Of a DNA stretch of 64,000 nucleotides, positions 37,101 through 45,603 are shown piece by piece (positions within the stretch are counted from its first letter, which is position 1; each line of letters begins with the position of its first letter). The DNA comes from Azonexaceae bacterium s22 (GTDB lineage Bacteria > Pseudomonadota > Gammaproteobacteria > Burkholderiales > Rhodocyclaceae). The position numbers and the translations under genes are program-made. A model generated the notes under the pieces. The model saw only the letters and a list, made by a program, of their open reading frames with translations. It was not told the DNA's origin and ran no database searches. Where the stretch lies: assembly GCA_016617495.1 (NCBI GenBank), contig WYCU01000005.1, positions 124,001 to 188,000 on the forward strand. The letters are read 5' to 3'.

Positions 37101-37597
37101 AAGCCGAGCTGACGGCACTTTTCCTGGACCTTCAGTTGGTGTGGAAAAACCGCCCGCTGTGGCTCGGGCTGGTTCTCGCCTTGCTGGTCACGCTGGCGGT
37201 GGTTTCGCGTCCGGAGCCGCCGACGGTGCAATCGTCGGCGCCGGAAGATCCGCGCCTGGTCCATGCCTATCGCGCCTTCCAGCGCCTCCTGATCGAGCCG
37301 GGCGCGCTGGCTATCGCGCAGCAGAACGTGCTGGACCAGGCGCGCGAGGCCGGACTGGAGCCGGGCGTGATCGAATATGCCGAGGAGGGCGAGCCGGCCC
37401 AGGGCTTCGTGCGTGCGGTGATGCGTCTGCCGCTTGCCGGCACCTACGCCGGGGTGCGCACCTTTCTCGAAACCAGTCTGGCCAAGCAGCCCGCACTGGC
37501 GGTGCGCCAACTGAGTATCGAGCGCCCGGAAGGCAGTGAACGTTTCGTGCGTGCGGAAATCACGCTGGAATTGCTGGTGGCGGCAAAGGGGTCATGA
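37097..37597 (+). CDS. PilO/GspM-like bitopic membrane protein
   Basis: 166 residues starting with GTG 37097. One transmembrane helix (LWLGLVLALLVTLAVV) follows a short N-terminus; a helical stretch and a C-terminal ferredoxin-like half follow (MRLPLAGTYAGVRTFLETSL), the usual PilO/GspM layout. Four-base overlaps on both sides indicate tight coupling with its neighbours. Confidence 0.65.
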   Translation: MKAELTALFLDLQLVWKNRPLWLGLVLALLVTLAVVSRPEPPTVQSSAPEDPRLVHAYRAFQRLLIEPGALAIAQQNVLDQAREAGLEPGVIEYAEEGEPAQGFVRAVMRLPLAGTYAGVRTFLETSLAKQPALAVRQLSIERPEGSERFVRAEITLELLVAAKGS

Positions 37598-38067
37598 TGC
37601 GTTTGCCCCTGATCCTGGTGGTGGCCCTGGCCGTATTGATCCTGGCGGTCAACGGCGAGCGTTCGGCCGCGCCCGGTGGGGCGCGAGACGACGCGATGAC
37701 GCGTGTGAACTTGTTGCTGGAGCGGATGCCGGGCGACGCCGGGCAGGCAGCGCGCGATCCTTTTTATGGCGCGCTGGCGCCCGCTCGGGCGAGCCACGAT
37801 GCGCCTCCCGCGGCTGCCGCCAGACCGGCTCTTCCCGCCACCCCCGCCATTCCGGCCTTCCGCATCGTCGGCAAGCAACATGACGAACACGGCTGGCTGG
37901 TCTTCATTGCCTCGCCGGAGCGTAACGGCCCCTTGTGGACGGTGCGCGAAGGCGAGCGCTTCGGCGAAGGCTACCGCGTGGCGAAGCTGGCGCCGCCCAC
38001 CTTGGTGATCGAGGCCAAGGAAAGCAAGCAATCCCGCAAATTCAGTATCGGGACCGATGACGAATGA
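37594..38067 (+). CDS. PilP/GspC-like periplasmic connector
   Basis: 157 residues with an N-terminal signal anchor (LPLILVVALAVLILAV), an Ala/Pro linker about 65-85, and a small beta domain (FRIVGKQHDEHGWLVFI, then WTVREGERFGEGYRVAKL) resembling the HR domain of GspC/PilP that binds the secretin N0 domain. It directly precedes the secretin with a 4-bp overlap. Confidence 0.65.
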   Translation: MMRLPLILVVALAVLILAVNGERSAAPGGARDDAMTRVNLLLERMPGDAGQAARDPFYGALAPARASHDAPPAAAARPALPATPAIPAFRIVGKQHDEHGWLVFIASPERNGPLWTVREGERFGEGYRVAKLAPPTLVIEAKESKQSRKFSIGTDDE

Positions 38068-39650
38068 AAACGACGCTGTTGAAACTGTTCGCCCTGACCC
38101 TCATCCTCGCCGCGTGTTCCTCGCCGCGACCGATGGTGAGCGCCGAGACCACTGCGCTGCTGGCGCAAGGGCGTTACGAGGAAGCGCTGGTGCGCCTGGA
38201 GGCCGGGTTGCGCGAGCAGCCGAACAATGCCGAATTGCGCATTCTGGTCGCCCAGACGCGCGAGCGCATCATGGAGCAGACCTTGCAGCGGGAGCGCCAG
38301 CGCATGGCTCAGGCGGAAGAAGCCAAGCGCGAGGCGGGCCGGACGGAGCGCAGCCCGGAGAAGACGAGTCCGCTGGACAAGGCGATTTCCGTCGATTTCA
38401 AGGATGCCTCGCTCAGTCAGGTCACCCAGGTGCTCCTGCGCAATACCGGGTACAACTATGCCTTCGACAAGGATGTGCGGCAGGACCACCTGATTACCAT
38501 GTCGATCAAGAAGACGCCGATCCGCGAGGTGCTGGCGCTCATCCTCCTGTCGCAGCAACTGGAGCAGCGCTTCGTCAATGCCGACACCGTGCTGATTTAT
38601 CCGAATACGCCCGCCAAGGCGCGGGACCATCAGGTGCTGGCCGTGCGCAGCTTCTACCTGACCAATATCGATGCCAAGACGGCGCTCAACACCCTCAAGA
38701 CCATCCTGAAGTCGCGGGATATCGTGATCGACGAAAAGCAGAATGTGGTGGTGATGCGCGATACGCCGGAGGCCATTCGCATGGCAGAAAAGCTGTTGGC
38801 CGTGCATGACATGCCGGAACCGGAAGTCATGCTCGAAGTCGAGGTGCTTGAAGTCAAGCGCACGCGATTGCAGGAATTGGGGCTGGATTGGCCCACCTCC
38901 CTGATGCTGACGCCGATCTCGACCACCGCCGGCAATCCGGTCACGCTCTACGATTTGCTGCACAGCGGTTCCAAAGGGCTCGCCGCGCAAGTGCCGCCCT
39001 TCGGCATTCGCGCCCGCGGCGAGGACAGCGATACCAATCTGCTGGCCAACCCGCGGATTCGCACCCGCAACCGCGAAATCGCCAAGATCATGATCGGCGA
39101 CCGCGTGCCGAATATCACCACGACGGCCAATGCCACCGGCTTTGTGGCCGAATCGGTGCAATACATCGATGTCGGGCTCAAGCTCGATGTCCAGCCGACG
39201 ATCTATCTCGACAACGAAGTGTCGATCCGGATTGCGCTGGAGGTCAGCAACATCATCAAGCAGGTGGAAACCAAATCCGGCACGGTGGCCTACCAGATCG
39301 GCACGCGCAATGCGTCGACCGTGCTCCGCCTCAAGGATGGCGAGAATCAGGTGCTGGCCGGCCTGATCAGCGACGAGGAGCGTAACAGCGCATACAAGGT
39401 GGCCGGCCTGGGCGATTTGCCGGTGCTCGGCAAGCTCTTCAGCAGCCGGCGCGACGACGGCCAGAAGACCGAGCTGGTGCTGTCGATCACGCCACGGCTG
39501 GTGCGTAACATCCGCCGGCCGACGGCTGAGGAAACCCATTTCGAGATCGGTCCGGAAACCGCGCTGCGTCCGGGCGCGGCCGACTTGTCGTACTTCACGG
39601 AAATCCCCGCGGCCCCGGCCGCCGAGGCCCCGCCGCCCGCGCGCCAATGA
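38064..39650 (+). CDS. gspD: Secretin (GspD/MshL-like outer-membrane channel)
   Basis: 528-residue lipoprotein secretin. The signal ends in the lipobox ILAACSS. Residues about 30-75 form a TPR-like pair ([18 protein letters not shown]), which is unusual for classical GspD. An STN/N0-type domain ([18 protein letters not shown]) and an N1-like domain follow. The C-terminal secretin fold shows [32 protein letters not shown] and [12 protein letters not shown]. Only two N domains are apparent, so it is closer to MSHA or DUF-type secretins than to the long T2SS forms. Confidence 0.9.
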   Translation: MKTTLLKLFALTLILAACSSPRPMVSAETTALLAQGRYEEALVRLEAGLREQPNNAELRILVAQTRERIMEQTLQRERQRMAQAEEAKREAGRTERSPEKTSPLDKAISVDFKDASLSQVTQVLLRNTGYNYAFDKDVRQDHLITMSIKKTPIREVLALILLSQQLEQRFVNADTVLIYPNTPAKARDHQVLAVRSFYLTNIDAKTALNTLKTILKSRDIVIDEKQNVVVMRDTPEAIRMAEKLLAVHDMPEPEVMLEVEVLEVKRTRLQELGLDWPTSLMLTPISTTAGNPVTLYDLLHSGSKGLAAQVPPFGIRARGEDSDTNLLANPRIRTRNREIAKIMIGDRVPNITTTANATGFVAESVQYIDVGLKLDVQPTIYLDNEVSIRIALEVSNIIKQVETKSGTVAYQIGTRNASTVLRLKDGENQVLAGLISDEERNSAYKVAGLGDLPVLGKLFSSRRDDGQKTELVLSITPRLVRNIRRPTAEETHFEIGPETALRPGAADLSYFTEIPAAPAAEAPPPARQ

Positions 39651-40120
39651 GACGGAAGGCCGGCTTCTCACTGATCGAACTGATGGTCGCGCTGGCCATC
39701 CTGTCGGTGCTCGGGATGCTTGTGGTTCCGGTGGCGCAAATCGGCATCCAGCGGGCCAAGGAGCATGAACTCCGGCTCGCGCTGCGGGAAATCCGTAATG
39801 CCATCGACGCGTACAAGCTCGCCGCCGAGGAAGGGCGTGTGCCGCGCGATGCTTCCGCGAGCGGTTATCCGGCGAGCTTGCAGGTGCTGGTGGAGGGCGC
39901 GGAAGACAAGAAGCATCCGCGCCGCGAACGGGTCAAGTTTATGCGCCGCATTCCGCGCGATCCGTTCGCGCCCGGGCATATTGCCGACCCCGCCCAGACC
40001 TGGGGGCTGCGCAGCTACGCCAGCGAGGCGGACGATCCGCGGCCCGGCGCGGATGTCTATGACGTGCGCTCCCTCTCGCCGCAGGTCGGTCTCAATGGCG
40101 TGCCCTATCGGGAGTGGTGA
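39647..40120 (+). CDS. Pseudopilin
   Basis: 157 residues with the prepilin peptidase motif [18 protein letters not shown] (Glu5 present) and a soluble domain ending [11 protein letters not shown]. The end is nearly identical in form to that of the next gene (NGIAYRQW), suggesting duplication. It overlaps the secretin stop by 4 bp. Probably a minor pseudopilin. Confidence 0.85.
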   Translation: MRRKAGFSLIELMVALAILSVLGMLVVPVAQIGIQRAKEHELRLALREIRNAIDAYKLAAEEGRVPRDASASGYPASLQVLVEGAEDKKHPRRERVKFMRRIPRDPFAPGHIADPAQTWGLRSYASEADDPRPGADVYDVRSLSPQVGLNGVPYREW

Positions 40121-40121
40121 G

Positions 40122-40487
40122 ATGCGCGGCTTTACCTTGATCGAACTGCTGGTGGTGCTTGCCATTGTGGCTTTGCTGTCGGCGGTGGCCTTGCCCAAAT
40201 ACACCCAGCACATCGCCCGCCAGAAAGAAACGGTGCTGGCGGAGAATCTGCGCACGACCCGGCTGGCGCTGGAACAGTTCCGAAGCGACCGCGGCCGTTA
40301 TCCGGAAAGTCTGGATGAAGTGGTGGCGGCGCGTTATCTGCGCGCGTTGCCGATGGACCCGCTGCTCGAAAGCGACCGCCGCTGGCAGCTGGTGGCGCCG
40401 ACGCCGGCCGAGGGCGGCGGCGTGGCCGATCTGCACAGCACCGCGCCGGGTGTCGGGCGTAACGGCATCGCTTACCGGCAATGGTGA
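40122..40487 (+). CDS. Pseudopilin
   Basis: 121 residues from ATG 40122, one base after the stop of the previous gene. The prepilin motif MRGFTLIELLVVLAIVALL has almost no leader peptide. The soluble part (FRSDRGRYPESLDEVVAA) resembles GspG-type pseudopilins and ends GVGRNGIAYRQW, like its neighbour. Confidence 0.85.
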   Translation: MRGFTLIELLVVLAIVALLSAVALPKYTQHIARQKETVLAENLRTTRLALEQFRSDRGRYPESLDEVVAARYLRALPMDPLLESDRRWQLVAPTPAEGGGVADLHSTAPGVGRNGIAYRQW

Positions 40488-41020
40488 GGCCGGGCCAGCC
40501 GCGCTGCCAGCGCGGCATGATCTACGTGGCCTTGTTGCTGGCGCTGGCGCTGATTGGCGGCGGCACGGCCATTGCCCTGCAATTTGCCGAAACAGCGCGG
40601 ATTCGTGCCGCCGAAGCGGAATTGCTGGGTATCGGCGCCGAGTACCGGCGGGCTTTGCTGCACTACGCCGAAGCGACGCCGGTCGGCTTTCCCACGGCGC
40701 CCGAAAAAATCGAGGAATTGCTGCGCGATCCCCGGCAGCCGGGCAAGGTCCGGCACCTGCGGCGTGTCTACGTCGATCCACTCACCGGCAAGGCGGAATG
40801 GGGCTTTGTGCGCGATCTGGATCGCCGCATCGTGGGGATTCACAGCCTGAGCCACACGCCGGTCATTAAGCGCGAAGGCTTTCCGGCCGATCTGGGGGCG
40901 CTCGGCAACCAGGCGTTCCACGACCAGTGGATTTTCGGGGTGGCGGCGATGAGCCCTGAGGTGCAGGCGGAAGATCGCTTGCTGCCGGGATTGGAAGCGG
41001 CCAGGCCGCCTGCCCGGTGA
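40481..41020 (+). CDS. Pseudopilin-like protein lacking the Glu5 motif
   Basis: 179 residues, overlapping the upstream gene by 7 bp. The N-terminus CQRGMIYVALLLALALIGGG has the hydrophobic helix and preceding Gly of a prepilin but lacks the canonical FTLxE Glu at +5, as in GspK-type tip pseudopilins. The rest includes RHLRRVYVDPLTGKAEWGFV, a segment common in the minor pseudopilins of these operons. Last gene of the operon; followed 20 bp later by repeat R5. Confidence 0.75.
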   Translation: MVRPGQPRCQRGMIYVALLLALALIGGGTAIALQFAETARIRAAEAELLGIGAEYRRALLHYAEATPVGFPTAPEKIEELLRDPRQPGKVRHLRRVYVDPLTGKAEWGFVRDLDRRIVGIHSLSHTPVIKREGFPADLGALGNQAFHDQWIFGVAAMSPEVQAEDRLLPGLEAARPPAR

Positions 41021-41040
41021 GCCGCTACGCCCGCTACTGA

Positions 41041-41075
41041 AAATCGGCTGTTTTTGGACGTCGACCGCGACAATT
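41041..41075 (+). repeat. Dispersed repeat, copy R5 (convergent spacer)
   Basis: AAATCGGCTG, a T5 tract, then GGACGTCGACCGCGACAATT. The outer T tract is weakened to A4/T in this copy. It lies between the convergent ends of the secretion operon and the half-length glycosyltransferase. Confidence 0.8.
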
Positions 41076-41082
41076 GCGTTTT

Positions 41083-41661
41083 TCAGCGTGCGGCGCTGCG
41101 CAGCGCCTGTTCGATGCCGCACAGATCCTCCGCCTGGGCGACCGGGTGCAGATTGCGCAGCCCGGCGTTGCGCAGGGATTCGCTCGCGCCCCGGCCGGCA
41201 ACGAGGGTGGCACGTACGCGGGTGAAGAATTTGCGCAGTTCCGCGGCCAGCGGCTTGTGCAGCAGACTGAGCGGCAGGCTGGCGTATTCGCCGGGGAAAC
41301 TGGCGCTGACCGGGATGCGCAGTTTGCCCGCGGCTTGCAGCGCGGCCCAGCCCAGGGGGCCTTGCGTGTCGATGTGGACCAGATCGGGGCGTTGGCGGCT
41401 CCAGTGGGCGATCAACAGGCGGCGCAGGTGCAGCACGCGCTTGAACTTGGCGTAGCGCCCGAGCGTCGGGGCGTCGCTGGCCCCGGCCGCCCCGCGCGGC
41501 TGGATGAGTTCAAGGCGGTGGCCGCGCTGGCGCAGGCCCTCGGCGGCACCGCGCAAGGCCGGGGTGTCGGGGTGAGCGGCGGCCTCCGGCGTATCGAATA
41601 CGATGTGGATGCGCAGGGCCGGCTGTTCCGGGTCGAGGCGTTGTATGTGCAGGGTATCCAT
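41083..41661 (-). CDS. Half-length GT4 glycosyltransferase (N-terminal domain only)
   Basis: 192 residues resembling only the acceptor-binding first Rossmann domain of GT4 enzymes. PDLVHIDTQGPLGWAALQAA and ATLVAGRGASESLRNAGL align with PDLVHVVTEGPLGWSAVAVA and ATLVPTAALAADLAGEGL of the full-length GT4 at 51.2 kb. The donor-binding second domain is absent and the protein ends in LRSAAR, next to repeat R5. The gene may be a remnant of a paralogue or work with another half. No frameshift to recover the second domain is evident. Confidence 0.65.
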   Translation of the reverse strand: MDTLHIQRLDPEQPALRIHIVFDTPEAAAHPDTPALRGAAEGLRQRGHRLELIQPRGAAGASDAPTLGRYAKFKRVLHLRRLLIAHWSRQRPDLVHIDTQGPLGWAALQAAGKLRIPVSASFPGEYASLPLSLLHKPLAAELRKFFTRVRATLVAGRGASESLRNAGLRNLHPVAQAEDLCGIEQALRSAAR

Positions 41662-41830
41662 CGCGCGTCATGGTCGTTGCCGGGGATTACCGCCGTGCGA
41701 CGATTTTCTTGCAGCGGGATGAATGGCCGCGATGTCACGCGAATGTCGCCTTTCCTTAACGCCGTCGTAGCATCGCCGGCCTAAGGTGCGGGTCATGCCG
41801 CCGTGCGGTACTTTTTCCAGAGATCACACC

Positions 41831-42445
41831 ATGAGCAAAGGTTTCCTTGCAGAACTCAAGGAACAGCGTTGGGACGACCATCGCTATTACCACCAGAGCC
41901 GCATCAACCAGACCCTGCATTTCGTGAGCGCGCTCAGTTTCCTGTTTGCCTACGTCATGCTCTTCATCAACCCGGTCGTGTCGGCGCTGGTCGGCTGGCT
42001 GGTGTCGATGGGCACGCGCCAGTCCGGGCATTTCTTCTTCGAGCCGCAAGGCTACGATCACGTGAACAATGCCAGCAACGAGCACAAGGAGGCGATCAAG
42101 GTCGGTTACAACCTTAATCGCAAGCTCGTGCTGATTTCGCTTTGGGCCTTGTGTCCGGTGGCGCTCTGGCTGGTGCCCGATCTGTTTGGCGCCATCGAGC
42201 CGGCGACCACCCGCGAGGGCTTTATCGAAAACGTCGGCTGGATGTGGCTCTGGCTGGGTGTGACCGGCCTGGCATTCCGCACCATCCATCTCTTCTTCAT
42301 TCGCGGGGTACAAAGCGGCCTGGTGTGGATGACCAAGATTCTCACCGACCCCTTCCACGACCTCGTGCTCTACTGGCGCTCGCCGTTTTATCTGATGCGC
42401 GGCGAACTGATCGACCCGATGCATCACGCGCGCCAGGGCGCCTGA
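41831..42445 (+). CDS. Mpo1/DUF962-like membrane protein
   Basis: 204 residues from ATG 41831 with four hydrophobic helices. YYHQSRINQTLHFVSAL and the following GTRQSGHFFFEP show spaced histidines like the iron-binding H-x-N-H and GH-x-FE pattern of DUF962/Mpo1, a fatty-acid alpha-dioxygenase family in yeast. Similarity is at motif level only. Genes next door act on lipids and amino-alcohols (aminotransferase, PS decarboxylase), which fits a lipid role. A terminator follows. Confidence 0.6.
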   Translation: MSKGFLAELKEQRWDDHRYYHQSRINQTLHFVSALSFLFAYVMLFINPVVSALVGWLVSMGTRQSGHFFFEPQGYDHVNNASNEHKEAIKVGYNLNRKLVLISLWALCPVALWLVPDLFGAIEPATTREGFIENVGWMWLWLGVTGLAFRTIHLFFIRGVQSGLVWMTKILTDPFHDLVLYWRSPFYLMRGELIDPMHHARQGA

Positions 42446-42484
42446 ACACTGCTGCACGCCGGCCCGGCTTGACCGGGCTTTTGA

Positions 42485-42508
42485 CCGGGGCGCCGCCCCG
42501 GCTTTTTT
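42485..42508 (+). terminator. Intrinsic terminator
   Basis: CCGGGGC/GCCCCGG stem with a 3-base loop, then CTTTTTT. It ends the Mpo1-like gene and overlaps the stop codon of the convergent aminotransferase. Confidence 0.85.
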
Positions 42509-44174
42509 ATGCCGTTTTCCCGGAGCCCAGCGCTTGAGCCAGCATTTCACGCAGCATGCTGCGGCGGATCGCCTTGTTCGTGATCCCCGGCGCCTGCCAC
42601 CACCAGCCATCGTTCGCCATGGCCTGGGCGGCGGCGACGATGCGTTCCGCCACGGCCGCGAAATCGGCCTCGCTGTAATTCAGGCTAAAGATCAGGCGGC
42701 CGCTGCCCACCCAGGAAAGCGCCAGCCCTTCGGCGCGCAGGTAATACTGCAACAGCCAGTTGTAGCGTGCCGGCTGCGTGTAGGTCATGGTCCAGATGCT
42801 CGACAGGTTGGCCACGCGCACCGGCAGCCCGGACGCTTCGAGCCGCGCGTTGAGCGCCGCCGCCCGCGCGTTCCAGCGTTCGTCCAGCCCGGCGTACAGG
42901 GCCTGGAATTCGGGTGTTTCCAGACGATCCAGGAAGGCCGCCATGGCGCCCATCACGTAGGGGTGCGAATTGAAGGTGCCGCGGGCGAAGCAGATGTCGG
43001 CCGGGCGCTCGTCGCGGAAACGCTTCATCAGGTCGCTGCGCCCGCACACCACGCCGACCGGCAGGCCGCCGCCCAGTGTCTTGCCGTAAGTGACCATGTC
43101 GGCGCGCACACCGAAATATTCCTGGGCGCCGCCGGGGGCAAGGCGAAAGCCGACAAACACTTCGTCGAAGATCAACACGATGCCGCGCGCGCTGCAGACG
43201 TCGCGCAATTGGCGCAACCACTCGGTGTAGGCCGCGCGGTCGAAACCGGCGCGGCGCCCGCTGTCGATCAAGGCCGAATCGCCGGGCGCGGAAGCGTTCG
43301 GATGCAGGGCCTGCAAGGGATTGACCAGCACGCAGGCGATGTCCTTGCGCGTGGCCAGCACGTGCAGGCTGTCCGCATCCATTTCCTTGAGCGTGTAGGT
43401 TTCGCGCGGTGGCAGCGGGTTGCCGATGCCCGGCTGCACATCTTCCCACCAGCCATGGTAGGCGCCGCAGAAGCGCACCAGATGGCGTTTGCCGGTGTGG
43501 TAGCGGGCAAGGCGCACGGCCTGCATGACCGCTTCGGTGCCGGACATATGGAAGCTCACTTCGTCCAGCCCGGAAATCGCCGCCAGGCGCCGGGCATTTT
43601 CAGCCACCAGCGGGTGATAGGCGCCAAGCACCGGACCGAGTTCGGCAACGCGGGCGCTGCCTTCGGCAATGCAGGCCTTGTAGACGTCGTAGCCGAAAAC
43701 GTTGACGCCGTAGGAGCCGGTGAGATCGTAGAAATCGTTGCCATCGAGGTCGGTGACCATGACGCCGTGCGCCGCTTGCAGGAAGCTGCCGCCCTTCAAA
43801 TGCGCGCGCACATGGCGGCTGAACTGGAAGGGCACGCGGTAGCTGCCGGTAAAGCGCAGATCGGAGACGATTTCGGCGGTTGTCGCGGTCAACGCCGCAG
43901 AACGGGCAAATTTCGTGGCGTACAGGGCGCTCAGTGTGGCAAAGCCGGCGCGGCGTCGGGCCACGATGTCATCCGGGGCGCCATCGGCATTGAAAAAGCG
44001 CGCCTCGTCATAGTCGTAAAACGGAATCAGCCGCGCCACCCGCTTGGCCATGCGCGAATGGCCGGTCAGCGAGGGATGCTTGGCGCGGGACAGTTCCAGA
44101 CGCCGCTTGAGCCGCGGCAAGGTGGCCGCCAGTGCCGTGAGGCCGGCGGCGAAATAGGGCAGGTTTTCGTTCAT
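42507..44174 (-). CDS. Class III PLP-dependent aminotransferase
   Basis: 555-residue enzyme of the class III aminotransferase/glutamate-1-semialdehyde aminomutase fold, with about 110 extra N-terminal residues. Cofactor motifs are FHMSGTEAVMQAVRLAR, FCGAYHGWW, LIFDEVFVGFRLAPGG and the Schiff-base Lys in VTYGKTLGGGLPVGVV; GTFNSHPYVMGA is also typical. The N-terminal extension (LPRLKRRLELSRAKHP) is basic. Substrate unknown; divergent from psd by 47 bp, so an amino-lipid substrate is possible. A degenerate copy of the dispersed repeat overlaps codons 87-99. Confidence 0.85.
   Translation of the reverse strand: MNENLPYFAAGLTALAATLPRLKRRLELSRAKHPSLTGHSRMAKRVARLIPFYDYDEARFFNADGAPDDIVARRRAGFATLSALYATKFARSAALTATTAEIVSDLRFTGSYRVPFQFSRHVRAHLKGGSFLQAAHGVMVTDLDGNDFYDLTGSYGVNVFGYDVYKACIAEGSARVAELGPVLGAYHPLVAENARRLAAISGLDEVSFHMSGTEAVMQAVRLARYHTGKRHLVRFCGAYHGWWEDVQPGIGNPLPPRETYTLKEMDADSLHVLATRKDIACVLVNPLQALHPNASAPGDSALIDSGRRAGFDRAAYTEWLRQLRDVCSARGIVLIFDEVFVGFRLAPGGAQEYFGVRADMVTYGKTLGGGLPVGVVCGRSDLMKRFRDERPADICFARGTFNSHPYVMGAMAAFLDRLETPEFQALYAGLDERWNARAAALNARLEASGLPVRVANLSSIWTMTYTQPARYNWLLQYYLRAEGLALSWVGSGRLIFSLNYSEADFAAVAERIVAAAQAMANDGWWWQAPGITNKAIRRSMLREMLAQALGSGKTA
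43878..43915 (-). repeat. Degenerate copy of the dispersed repeat (R10)
   Basis: TTGTCGCGGTCAACGCCGC, then AGAACGGGCAAATTTCG. It agrees with the R3 form at about 28 of 38 positions, including the ordering of both A-rich tracts, but the core has two substitutions. It lies inside the aminotransferase gene. It may be an eroded copy or chance in a GC-rich gene. Confidence 0.35.
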
Positions 44175-44221
44175 CGGGTTCTCCTTGAACCCTCCTTCTA
44201 CGCAACCCGTTTTACAACGCC

Positions 44222-45097
44222 ATGACCATTCGAAGACTGATCGGTGACATCGCCGCCCAGGAAGATCTCAACTTCCTGCTCACCAACCGTATCCCGCGCC
44301 AGATGCTGACGCGCTTCATGGGCTGGTTTAGCCAGATCGAGCAACCGCTGGTCCGCGATCTCTCGATTGCCGTCTGGAAGCTCTTCGCCGATCTCGATTT
44401 GTCCGACGCAAAAAGGCGCGAATTCCGCAGCCTGCACGACTGCTTCACCCGCGAACTGAAAGCGGGCGCGCGCCCCATCGACGGCGATCCCGGCGTGCTG
44501 GTCAGCCCTTGCGATGCCATCGTCGGCGCCTGTGGTTCGCTCGACGGCGTGACGGCGCTCCAGGCCAAGGGGTCGAGTTATCCGCTGATCGACCTGCTCG
44601 GCGATCCGGCGCTGGTCGAAACCTACCGCAACGGCACCTGGATCACCCTGCGCCTGACCTCCAGCATGTACCACCGCTTCCACGCCCCGGCGGACTGCAC
44701 GGTCGAACGCGTGACCTATATTTCCGGCGATACCTGGAACGTCAATCCGATTGCCCTGAAGCGCGTCGAGCGGCTGTTTTGCAAGAACGAGCGTGCGGTG
44801 ATCGAAACCCGGCTGATCGCCGGCGGCCAGCCGATTACCCTGGTGCCGGTCGCGGCCGTGCTGGTCGCCAGCATCCGCCTGCATTTTCTCGATGTGCTGC
44901 TGCACCTGCGCTACCGCGGGCCGAATGTCCTGCCCTGCAGCGCCGCTTTCCGGCGCGGCGAGGAAATGGGCTGGTTCCAGCACGGTTCGACGATCATCGT
45001 CTTTGCCCCCGAAGGCTTTGGCTTGTGCGAAGGCATTGTCGACGGCGCGCGCATCCGCATGGGGCAGGCCCTGCTGTGCCGGCCCGACGGGCACTGA
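44222..45097 (+). CDS. psd: Phosphatidylserine decarboxylase
   Basis: 291-residue pyruvoyl enzyme that turns phosphatidylserine into phosphatidylethanolamine at the inner membrane. The self-cleavage site is HGSTIIVF (Gly255-Ser256), in place of the common LGST. The proposed catalytic triad Asp and His are seen in SPCDAIVG and MYHRFHAP. The beginning DLNFLLTNRIPRQMLTRFMGW matches proteobacterial Psd. It is divergently placed from the class III aminotransferase. Confidence 0.92.
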   Translation: MTIRRLIGDIAAQEDLNFLLTNRIPRQMLTRFMGWFSQIEQPLVRDLSIAVWKLFADLDLSDAKRREFRSLHDCFTRELKAGARPIDGDPGVLVSPCDAIVGACGSLDGVTALQAKGSSYPLIDLLGDPALVETYRNGTWITLRLTSSMYHRFHAPADCTVERVTYISGDTWNVNPIALKRVERLFCKNERAVIETRLIAGGQPITLVPVAAVLVASIRLHFLDVLLHLRYRGPNVLPCSAAFRRGEEMGWFQHGSTIIVFAPEGFGLCEGIVDGARIRMGQALLCRPDGH

Positions 45098-45167
45098 CCG
45101 CACTACGGCTTGCCATTAGAATTGCCGCTACGGCGCAATCGGCGCGGTCATTCCAAGGGGGGATTCA

Positions 45168-45524
45168 ATGAAACTGTTGCTGGTGTGGTTGCTCAATGCG
45201 GTGGCTTTGCTGCTGGTGCCTTACGTTGTGCCGGGGGTGCATATCGACACCTTTTTCTCGGCGCTGGTCGCGGTGGTCATTCTCGGACTCATCAATGCCG
45301 TGATCCGGCCGCTGTTCATCCTGCTCACGCTGCCGGTCACCTTGCTCACCCTCGGGCTTTTCCTGTTCGTCATCAACGCCCTGCTGTTCTGGTTTGCCGG
45401 CGACATTCTGCGCGGCTTCCGTGTCGAGGGTTTCTGGGCGGCGATGTTCGGTTCCATCGTCTATAGCCTCGCCAGTTGGGGTTTTTCGGCGCTGTTGCAG
45501 CGGCCTGAGCGAAAAAAATCCTGA
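45168..45524 (+). CDS. Phage holin-like/YvlD-family membrane protein
   Basis: 118-residue protein with four hydrophobic helices, start ATG 45168 after AAGGGGGGA. The motif LINAVIRPLFILLTLPVTLLT is diagnostic of the 4-TMS YvlD/DUF360 family, also listed as phage holin family although no lysis function is implied. Family members are small inner-membrane proteins of unknown role, often under envelope stress control. Confidence 0.88.
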   Translation: MKLLLVWLLNAVALLLVPYVVPGVHIDTFFSALVAVVILGLINAVIRPLFILLTLPVTLLTLGLFLFVINALLFWFAGDILRGFRVEGFWAAMFGSIVYSLASWGFSALLQRPERKKS

Positions 45525-45603
45525 ATTCGCGCACGGCGATGGAATAAATCGCGCGCCCGGGTTGTTTACGAGATGTGCTTCCCCACATCCCAAGGAGAAA
45601 ATC

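Noticed and set aside
45168-45524. Holin-like annotation suggesting prophage
   Set aside because: YvlD/4-TMS family is chromosomal housekeeping; no other phage gene in the neighbourhood.
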